Below are positions 9,031 to 15,638 of a stretch of 50,375 nucleotides of DNA, in pieces. Location: assembly GCA_021775315.1 (NCBI GenBank), contig JAJFIC010000013.1, positions 1-50,375 on the forward strand. The letters run 5' to 3'. Each line of letters begins with the position of its first letter. Positions within the stretch are counted from its first letter, which is position 1. The position numbers were made by a program, and so were the translations under genes. Under the pieces are notes generated by a model. The model saw only the letters and a list, made by a program, of their open reading frames with translations, had not been told where the DNA came from and searched no databases. The stretch is from Paracoccaceae bacterium. GTDB taxonomy: Bacteria; Pseudomonadota; Alphaproteobacteria; Rhodobacterales; Rhodobacteraceae.

Positions 9031-10065
9031 ATGAAATATCTGGTCACAGGCGGCGCTGGTTTTATGGGTATCAACCTTGTGCGCTATTTGCTTGGTCGCG
9101 GGCATCAGGTGCGCACATACGATATTGCGCGGTTCGACTATCCAGAAGTCGACCAGATATCGGAACTTCACGGTGACATTCGCGACCGCGACCGCCATGA
9201 CGAGGCGTTTGACGGCGTCGACGTCGTTGTCCACTGTGCTGCCGCCCTGCCATTGTGCAGCCGACAGGAAATCATGTCGACCGATGTGGACGGCACGCGG
9301 TATTTGCTGGAAAGCGCCAGTGCGAAGAATATTCAACGGTTTATTCACATATCATCGACTGCCGTTTACGGCATCCCGGATCACCATCCTTTGACTGAAA
9401 CTGATCAGATGGTCGGGGTTGGTCCCTACGGCGAAGCCAAGATTCTGGCCGAAGGTCTGTGCGTTGATTTTCGCAATCGCGGGCTTTGTGTCTCGGTCCT
9501 GCGACCAAAATCCTTTATCGGTCCTGAACGGTTGGGGGCGTTCGAACTGCTTTATGATTTTGCGTTCGATCAGCATAATTTTCCGGTTCTTGGGTCTGGT
9601 AACAACCGGTATCAATTGCTGGACGTCGATGATTTATGCGACGCGGTCTATTTGTGTGCCAATGGTGATCCGGCGCTGGTCAACGATGTCTATAACGTCG
9701 GCGCGGGTCAGTATGGCTCGCTCAGGCAAAGTTTTCAGGCGGTTCTGGATCGGGCGGGACATGGAAAGCGCATCGTTGGCCTGCCAGCAGCCCCTGCCGT
9801 CTGGACCCTGCGCGCGCTTGAGGCGATGCATCTTTCGCCGCTTTATAAGTGGATTTATGAAACCGCCGGCAAGGAAAGCTTTGTCAGTATCGACAAGATT
9901 TCTGACCGGCTTGGCTATGCCCCGAAATATTCAAATGAACAGGCCCTGATCCGCAACTATGACTGGTACGTCGCCAACCGCGACCGGATCATTCAGGGCG
10001 AGGGCGTCACCCATCGCGAGCCGTGGAAGCGCGGCGCGTTAAAGCTTGCCCGATACGTTCTATAG
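9031..10065 (+). CDS. NAD-dependent epimerase/dehydratase (extended SDR)
   Basis: A 344-residue extended SDR, probably acting on a nucleotide-linked sugar or related substrate. The NAD-binding GGAGFMG is at residues 7-13, a DIRDRDRHD region and VVHCAAALP follow, ISSTAVYG marks the Ser of the catalytic triad, and YGEAK carries the Tyr and Lys. The ATG at 9031 is used because the sequence from there matches the family start (MKYLVTGGAG); the open frame to 8974 adds an unlikely proline/arginine-rich leader. The ribosome binding site (AAAGG) is close and weak. About 185 bp separate it from the GtrA gene, so it may have its own promoter. Confidence 0.88.
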   Translation: MKYLVTGGAGFMGINLVRYLLGRGHQVRTYDIARFDYPEVDQISELHGDIRDRDRHDEAFDGVDVVVHCAAALPLCSRQEIMSTDVDGTRYLLESASAKNIQRFIHISSTAVYGIPDHHPLTETDQMVGVGPYGEAKILAEGLCVDFRNRGLCVSVLRPKSFIGPERLGAFELLYDFAFDQHNFPVLGSGNNRYQLLDVDDLCDAVYLCANGDPALVNDVYNVGAGQYGSLRQSFQAVLDRAGHGKRIVGLPAAPAVWTLRALEAMHLSPLYKWIYETAGKESFVSIDKISDRLGYAPKYSNEQALIRNYDWYVANRDRIIQGEGVTHREPWKRGALKLARYVL

Positions 10066-10250
10066 GCGATAAATTGGCCATCAGGCTAGGCAGTTCACGT
10101 GTTGTAGCGCGACAACAGGCCGCAATGTAAGGTTAAACATCAGATGAATATCTTGAAACGAACGGCACATGGTGAAACCATTCGTGTTGCTGCATTATGA
10201 GTGAAACCCAAAGTCTTGCTGCCGGGCTAGCACTACAGTTTGGAGGTGGA

Positions 10251-12065
10251 ATGGATATTTTTCCTTATTGTTCGGGAAAATCCTTTTCAAGGTTGAGTAA
10301 CGATTTGAGCAAAGTTAAGCCGCTAAAGCGAATTTGCATGGCATTCTTGTCGGCTGCATTTCTTGCGTCCGGTGCTGCGGCCTTTGAGGAAACCGAAGCA
10401 GAAGCCAAGATAAGGCTGGAAACGCAACGCGCAGAATATGACGCGATTGCCAGTAAAACCGTCAAAGAACTTCAACAGTTCCGGCGGGCCGATAAGGCCG
10501 TTCTAAAGACCGGTGAAACCGTTACACTGACATTCCTCAATCCGAACGTGAATGCGTGGTTGTTGCTGGAAATCGAAAGCAAGAACAAAAAGAAAAAGAA
10601 AACGTTCCACATCGAAAATGCCGACCCGGTGGGTCAGAAGATCACTCTGGATTTGGAACCAAAGCCGCATTTGGCCATCACAAGTGAGATCGGCACCTAT
10701 CGCTGTGTCCCTTGGTCGGGCCGACCTTCGCGTCTGCAAAAAGCCAGTGACGGGCAATTGCCGTTTTCACCGATCTGTGGCGCACGAATTTATTTGCGCA
10801 ACAAGGTCAAAGGCTCGCGAACCAATCTGGAAGCCACAAGCGAGTTCATGCGCGACAATGTCTGGATGGGCGAAAGTCTGGTAGGGTTTGTCAAAGATGC
10901 GTTTTTCAAAGACGCCCATCTTGAGACCGCAGAAGAAATAGAGGCCGAGATTGGTGGACTGAAACCCGTAGGGCTGGAGCGTGCAGACCTCGAAAAAACG
11001 CCCGTGGTTGCGACGCGGATCGGTCTGAACCTGACGGGTGTCAAACGTGGGCAAATGACGATGGGATCATGGTATCCTGTCGCGGATTTGCCCGGTGTGT
11101 TTTCAACAACGATTCAGCCAAGGGTCATCAGCCAGGAACTTTTGAGAGACAAAGGAAGCGCCAACCGCCTGGACAGCAAGGAATCTCGTGCGCAGGTTTA
11201 TCTGGTGGCGTTTGATATGACCCAGTTCGAGCTGGGTTATGAATTAGGCACCCAACATCCGCGGCTGAACTGGTCACCTCGGCCACACGGGGCAGGTCGA
11301 AACTGGAATATTCCGGGGCCTGACGGGATCAACTCGCCTGCGCCCTTGGTCAATTTAGGTATGGTTAATCCCTCGGTCGCCAAGCGGATTGTCGCAACGT
11401 TTACCGGCGGATACAAACGCCAACATGCAGCTTTTCGATATGGCGACTACGCCACCGTTAACCACGGCACCCATTACGGTTTCATTGTGCATGGCGTGGT
11501 TGAAAGCAAGCTACAGCCAAACCTTTCGACGCTTTTTGTTTTGGATGATGGCACGATCCAGATGAAAACCTGGACGCTTGAAGACAACAAATTGCTGCCT
11601 CGTATCCGTTTTGCCCGCCAAAACGGCGTGCCATTGGTCGAACGGGACAGCGAAAGCGGCAAAAGCATGCCGGGCCCGCGTGTGCCGCAGTGGGGGCCGG
11701 GCAACTGGTCAGGATCGGCCGAGGCTGAACTACGGACCTTGCGCGCTGGTGCCTGTATGCGGCGCGCTGAGGGCAAGCAATTCCTGATCTACGGCTATTT
11801 TTCGACTGCCACCCCATCGGCCATGGCCCGTACCTTTCAGTCGCTGTCGTGTGACTATGCGATGCTGTTGGACATGAACGCGCTTGAGCACACCTATCTG
11901 GCGGTTTACGTCCGCAAACAGGGCGCTTTGCAGGCCCAGCATCTTGTTAGAGGCATGGCTGCAATCGACAAAAAACAGCGCGACGGTAAGGTGATACCGC
12001 GCTTTGTCGGCTTTTCAGACAACAGAGATTTCTTTTATCTGAGCCGCAAGAAAGAGCAACGGTGA
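10251..12065 (+). CDS. Exported protein, possible phosphodiester-glycosidase-like fold
   Basis: A 604-residue protein of uncertain function. The ATG at 10251 is preceded by a strong TTGGAGGTGGA ribosome binding site, so I prefer it to the longer frame from 10197. A hydrophobic segment, MAFLSAAFLASGAAA (about residues 30-44), looks like a signal peptide with an unusually long basic leader. Two C-terminal stretches, FTGGYKRQHAAFRYG and CDYAMLLDMNALEH, are laid out like the NGGF and LDGGGSS blocks of NAGPA/DUF2233 phosphodiester glycosidases, but the residues differ, so this is a weak fold guess. A lysine-rich stretch KNKKKKKTF lies near residue 120. The stop overlaps the GTG of the next gene. 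Confidence 0.6.
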   Translation: MDIFPYCSGKSFSRLSNDLSKVKPLKRICMAFLSAAFLASGAAAFEETEAEAKIRLETQRAEYDAIASKTVKELQQFRRADKAVLKTGETVTLTFLNPNVNAWLLLEIESKNKKKKKTFHIENADPVGQKITLDLEPKPHLAITSEIGTYRCVPWSGRPSRLQKASDGQLPFSPICGARIYLRNKVKGSRTNLEATSEFMRDNVWMGESLVGFVKDAFFKDAHLETAEEIEAEIGGLKPVGLERADLEKTPVVATRIGLNLTGVKRGQMTMGSWYPVADLPGVFSTTIQPRVISQELLRDKGSANRLDSKESRAQVYLVAFDMTQFELGYELGTQHPRLNWSPRPHGAGRNWNIPGPDGINSPAPLVNLGMVNPSVAKRIVATFTGGYKRQHAAFRYGDYATVNHGTHYGFIVHGVVESKLQPNLSTLFVLDDGTIQMKTWTLEDNKLLPRIRFARQNGVPLVERDSESGKSMPGPRVPQWGPGNWSGSAEAELRTLRAGACMRRAEGKQFLIYGYFSTATPSAMARTFQSLSCDYAMLLDMNALEHTYLAVYVRKQGALQAQHLVRGMAAIDKKQRDGKVIPRFVGFSDNRDFFYLSRKKEQR

Positions 12066-13066
12066 GGCGGATATATCTAGCTGCCGTAACGGCGCTGTTC
12101 GGCCTTGTCGCCGGGGCCGCTGCGTCGCAAAGCCTGCCGGAACTTAACAAGGTATTGCTGCGCGAATTGCAGCAAGCCCACAACCTCAGCGGCATGCAAA
12201 TAAGCAAGATAAAGGCAATCCTTGCACGCTCAGGCGTTGCCGGGCAGGGAAACCCTGCGATCACCAAACGACCGCTTAGCACCGCACAATGTTTGCAGCG
12301 ATTGCCCGGCGGCACTCGTGCGGGAATTCGCAACCCACGGTTTGAAAAAATCTGCGGGGCGCGCTATATGGCGCCGCTTTATGACCCTGCAACACAGCGG
12401 CCCGAAGATGCCAAGGCCTGCATCGACCAGTTTGAATTTCCCAACATCCCCTGCGCCTATCCCGTGGTTTGGGTGAAAGCCTCGGAAGCGGCCGAGATAT
12501 GTTCAGCGGCAGGCAAACGCCTGTGTGACGCCCATGAATGGGAAGGTGCCTGTCAGGGCGCGCTCGAGCCTCCGGATTACAGGTTTGATTTGGCCAAGGG
12601 CAGGGACCTGTCCGGCGCGGTCAATGCGATGCGGGGCTGGCACAACAAAAAATACGCGGCGTCGCAAAAATGGAGTTATGGCAACAGCTATAAAGTGGGC
12701 GTGTGCGCTGCGTCGAGTTTCAAAAGTCCGGGCTGTTCAGGCGGGGGTTTTCGCAATTGTGGGTCAAACACCTATCCCACCGGTTCGTTCAGCGCCTGTG
12801 TCAGCAGGTTGGGCGTGTATGATTTGAACGGCAATGCCGCTGAGCATATGAACCTGCCATTGGCGCCGGATCAAATGTCGAGCAAAGGCAGCAAGAAACT
12901 TGGTGTGACCGAGATGAAGGGATCGTGGTTCATCTTTGACAAATACCGCGCGCATCCCGATTGGTGTCGTTGGCGCGCACCGTTCTGGCACGGCACCAAA
13001 GTGAAAAGCTCAGGTTCGCATGCCAATTATCATCTTGGATTTCGGTGCTGTAAATCACGGAATTAG
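12062..13066 (+). CDS. Exported SUMF1/FGE-fold protein
   Basis: A 334-residue protein with a Sec signal peptide (RRIYLAAVTALFGLVAGAAAS, residues 2-22) and a formylglycine-generating-enzyme-like (SUMF1) domain from about residue 115. Family features are KACIDQFEFPN, RLCDAHEWEGAC, YDLNGNAAEHM, MKGSW and the terminal LGFRCC. The usual pair of catalytic cysteines of aerobic FGE is not clearly present: only one Cys is seen in the HPDWCRWR stretch, so sulfatase activation is doubtful and a binding or other SUMF1-fold role is as likely. It starts with GTG inside the stop of the upstream gene (GTGA), so the two are translated together. No sulfatase gene is nearby. Confidence 0.8.
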   Translation: MRRIYLAAVTALFGLVAGAAASQSLPELNKVLLRELQQAHNLSGMQISKIKAILARSGVAGQGNPAITKRPLSTAQCLQRLPGGTRAGIRNPRFEKICGARYMAPLYDPATQRPEDAKACIDQFEFPNIPCAYPVVWVKASEAAEICSAAGKRLCDAHEWEGACQGALEPPDYRFDLAKGRDLSGAVNAMRGWHNKKYAASQKWSYGNSYKVGVCAASSFKSPGCSGGGFRNCGSNTYPTGSFSACVSRLGVYDLNGNAAEHMNLPLAPDQMSSKGSKKLGVTEMKGSWFIFDKYRAHPDWCRWRAPFWHGTKVKSSGSHANYHLGFRCCKSRN

Positions 13067-13123
13067 AGGATGATCCGGGATTGTGACACCGGACACTCAA
13101 CTCAAAAAATGTACCATGTGGTT

Positions 13124-13199
13124 GGGTAGACCAACGACACGCAAAGTTTCACCGCCCACGATGCGTGGGAGGTCGAGCTTTGCGGTATGGTCTGTACCC
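13124..13199. terminator. Nested 76-nt hairpin between convergent genes
   Basis: Three coaxial stems can be read: GGGTAGACCA (13124-13133) with TGGTCTGTACCC (13188-13199, small bulge), CGCAAAG (13140-13146) with CTTTGCG (13178-13184), and CCCACG (13155-13160) with CGTGGG (13164-13169, loop ATG). It sits in the gap between the ends of the SUMF1 gene and the convergent anchored protein, so a bidirectional terminator is the simplest reading. There is no long T-run on either side. A structured RNA or mobile palindrome is an alternative. Confidence 0.5.
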
Positions 13200-13210
13200 G
13201 TTTGAAAAGA

Positions 13211-14713
13211 TTACCTTGTGGACAATGAAGCCATCAAGCTAAGGGGCTTGGAAATTGGCCCTTCTTTGCTGATGATCCGGGCCATCTGCGGGTTTTCCAA
13301 CAAATCCGCCAATGCTTTCGGTTTGCCGTTCACGTAGGCCGTTGTGCTGACCAACCGGATACCGTGGCTGTAATCCGCATAGTTCTTGCCGTGAACCGTG
13401 CTGAGCGGCTGAATTGGTTTGCCGTTCATGCGGTGCCAGCCATAAATGGCCACGCGTCCAGGGGTTTTGCGCAGCACGTTGGATAGAACCAGATCTTTTT
13501 TCTGGCCAGCAACCAAAGTGTCGCTTTTATTTCTGGAGGCATGCCGTTGGCCTGTCACCGTTGCATTATGCTGCTTCAGATATGCGGTTGAGCTCATCTG
13601 TGAACCAGGTTGCATTGGGTTCGGGCTCAGCTGCAGACCAGCTTGAGCGTAAATTGCGTCTACCATCTTGGTCGTGGGCAATACAAATCCGAATTTATTC
13701 GCGACTTTGGCCGCTGCGGGCAGTCCCATTGGCACGCGGACATAATCCCTGTCATTGCCAACGGCCAGATAATCCGGGGTAACGCAAATCGTAATCTGAA
13801 CATCCTTACCGTTCGCCGCGCGACCGGTAAAATTGACCGGGGTCAGATTGCGGATGAACGATGGAACATTGCCGTCAAGCAACTGGGTGACCACAAAACT
13901 GTCGCGTTCAGTGCCGCCAAGCTTCATGGCTTTGTTGACGACCGAACTGCCGGACGATGCACTTGCCGACCGCGAAGGAATACCCCGTGTCAGTTTTCTG
14001 CCGCACAGGCCAGCCGTAGTTCTCCAGATTGTAGTGTTGCGGGTCGTCGTTTTTCGGGCTGTCGTTTTGGGTGCCGTGGTCTTGACGGTCGCGACTTTGG
14101 CGACCTTGGTGTCGGCGATAGTGGTTTTGGCGGCTGCGGCTCTGGCGGCCAAGGTGTCCCGTACGATCGTTTTCCTGAAATTCGCTTTGCGTTTTTTTGG
14201 TTTCAGGGCTGCGAGGTTAATCGTTGGTTTCGCGTCGGTCTTGGCCCGCACGGTGTTAGGCTTGGGCCGCACATTATTGGTTTTCGGTCTGGCTTTCGGC
14301 CTGACCATCGTCAAAGGCGCGCTGGCCACCACAACTTCGGTGGTTTCCTGCACAGGCTTAGCCACAAGCGCTGGATCTGTGATTGCAGCAACTTCAGGTA
14401 CTGGCGCAACTTCAAGCGTTGGAGCAATTTCAGGCACTGAAGTAATCACGGGTGTGCGAGAGACCGCCGGTGCCCGCACAATTTCTACAGTTGCCTTTGG
14501 TTCTGCTTTTACAACTGGTTCCGGGTCTGCCACCACGACGGGTCGTGCGATTTGCACAGGTTTTTCCAGGATTGTGGCTGGCGGTGTGGACACATTCACA
14601 ACATGTTGCGGTTCAACAGCCGTTGGCCTTTGGGCCAATCGGACATTGCTGTTCACGTATGAAACAAGGATCGTTATTCCGACCAATGTAACGATTATCT
14701 TCAAGGTTTTCAT
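13211..14713 (-). CDS. Membrane-anchored protein with long low-complexity linker and unknown conserved C-terminal domain
   Basis: A 500-residue protein I do not recognise. The ATG at 14713 with a GGTGGAG ribosome binding site is preferred over the upstream GTG at 14725. Residues 4-21 (LKIIVTLVGITILVSYV) form a membrane anchor. Residues about 30-240 are a low-complexity linker: first Pro/Val/Glu-rich, then Lys/Thr/Ala/Arg-rich with repeated KTT and PK units, strongly basic. The C-terminal 240 residues look folded; a motif-dense patch has YGWHRMNGKPIQPLS, then HGKNYADYSHGIRLV, whose His, Tyr, Asp and Ser could be catalytic. The design suggests a periplasmic domain tethered to the inner membrane and reaching across the wall. 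Confidence 0.65.
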   Translation of the reverse strand: MKTLKIIVTLVGITILVSYVNSNVRLAQRPTAVEPQHVVNVSTPPATILEKPVQIARPVVVADPEPVVKAEPKATVEIVRAPAVSRTPVITSVPEIAPTLEVAPVPEVAAITDPALVAKPVQETTEVVVASAPLTMVRPKARPKTNNVRPKPNTVRAKTDAKPTINLAALKPKKRKANFRKTIVRDTLAARAAAAKTTIADTKVAKVATVKTTAPKTTARKTTTRNTTIWRTTAGLCGRKLTRGIPSRSASASSGSSVVNKAMKLGGTERDSFVVTQLLDGNVPSFIRNLTPVNFTGRAANGKDVQITICVTPDYLAVGNDRDYVRVPMGLPAAAKVANKFGFVLPTTKMVDAIYAQAGLQLSPNPMQPGSQMSSTAYLKQHNATVTGQRHASRNKSDTLVAGQKKDLVLSNVLRKTPGRVAIYGWHRMNGKPIQPLSTVHGKNYADYSHGIRLVSTTAYVNGKPKALADLLENPQMARIISKEGPISKPLSLMASLSTR

Positions 14714-15144
14714 CAACCGCTCCACCAGGCTTTAGCCAGTAGTACCAGAAATTGGCGAGATTTCATCGCCAAAAGTTGTCGCTGTGGAACATTCCGTTAG
14801 CAACTTGTCAACGATGTCGTGTCTACGTCTATCCCTATAAGCGAACTCTGGCCGAAAAATGGCGCTTGCATCAAGTTTACCGCCCCAATTGTTTACAAAT
14901 GATAAACAGTACCGCTTTGACCGTCGAAATGGTTCTAATATGGAACCTAATGTCAAAGAATATGTCGGAACAGGGTTTTTGCGTGGGCGAATTGCGGGGC
15001 TTCAGAATCCAGTGAAATGAATCACCGACGCCCCTTTTTGCTGGCAGTCTAGCGGCACAGCGAACACAATGGATATAAGTCATCCACTGCAAGCTGGCGA
15101 TGGCATTCTTCGGAGGTGGGCTGATTCCCTCAACCGCCTCACGG

Positions 15145-15210
15145 AAACGCGCCTTGGGCAGATCGCTGGTCGATATGCCGTCGGGTGGCGTTGACCTTAT
15201 TCGGCATCGG
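15145..15210 (-). pseudogene. Possible IS5-like transposase N-terminal remnant
   Basis: The minus-strand reading MPNKVNATRRHIDQRSAQ resembles the opening of IS5-group transposases found in Rhodobacterales. It is cut off by a stop within about 22 codons and the following sequence, in all frames, does not continue the domain. Similarity is by eye over about 11 residues only, so this may be chance. Confidence 0.2.
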
Positions 15211-15555
15211 AGCTTGCGGAATGGTGGTAAAGTCCTCTGGTATCAGCCCAACCGCGATTCCTGTGATGATGTCAGTGCGCAGAAGAGCTTTCAATGCAGC
15301 AATAAAACGGCCAAAAAATGGCGATCCCAATGGCTGCATCTTAATCGTTTCACGGTTTTGCCTTAAAGGCTGAAAACCAGCGAAAGTCGTTGCACAATAG
15401 GCCCGTATTACGAAATGTGATCACTTGAAGTTGCAAAATCATTAGCGTTTGCGCGCGCAATCAAGTAGCGTTTGAGCAATAAGAAAATACAAGAGGCAGT
15501 CAGCTTCAGGCTGGCGTCGCAGTGTTCAGGCCGCCTAATTTGGAACTCTCCCGAA

Positions 15556-15573
15556 ATGCCATTCATGTGGCAT
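15556..15573. promoter_or_regulatory. Perfect inverted repeat upstream of the sensor kinase
   Basis: ATGCCA (15556-15561) and TGGCAT (15568-15573) form a perfect inverted repeat around TTCATG, 66 bp before the kinase ATG. The spacing would suit either an operator or a small mRNA hairpin. No regulator is linked to it by sequence evidence. Confidence 0.3.
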
Positions 15574-15638
15574 GGGTGATGTTCATTTCTGAAACTTCGC
15601 GCCCACCTTAAGCTGAATTAAAGGCTAAGGAGACTTCA

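Larger units (their letters stand above)
14714..15638. other. Long region without an intact gene; possible decayed transposase start
   Basis: About 925 bp with only short open frames on both strands, none with a good start and motif. On the minus strand around 15135-15215 a fragment reads MPNKVNATRRH, similar to the N-terminus of some IS5-family transposases, but it stops after about 20 further residues and no terminal inverted repeats were found. The last 100 bp must contain the promoter of the sensor kinase; a perfect inverted repeat is at 15556-15573. The remainder shows nothing I can name. Confidence 0.4.

Noticed and set aside
10100-10117. Inverted repeat TGTTGT-AGCGCG-ACAACA after the epimerase gene
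   Set aside because: Only 6-bp arms, no T-run and no neighbouring match; a chance repeat is likely, so it is not listed as a feature.
12062-13066. Calling the SUMF1 protein a sulfatase-activating formylglycine-generating enzyme
   Set aside because: The two active-site cysteines of aerobic FGE are not both visible and no sulfatase is encoded nearby.
13124-13199. An integron attC site
   Set aside because: The ends do not carry the conserved RYYYAAC and GTTRRRY boxes in the right places, and no integrase or cassette array is nearby.
13833-14735. A 300-residue open frame on plus opposite the anchored protein gene
   Set aside because: It mirrors the low-complexity linker of the minus-strand gene; its Ala/Thr/Val/Gly-rich reading is what the GC-rich Lys/Thr/Pro codons give in reverse, and it has no convincing start or motif.
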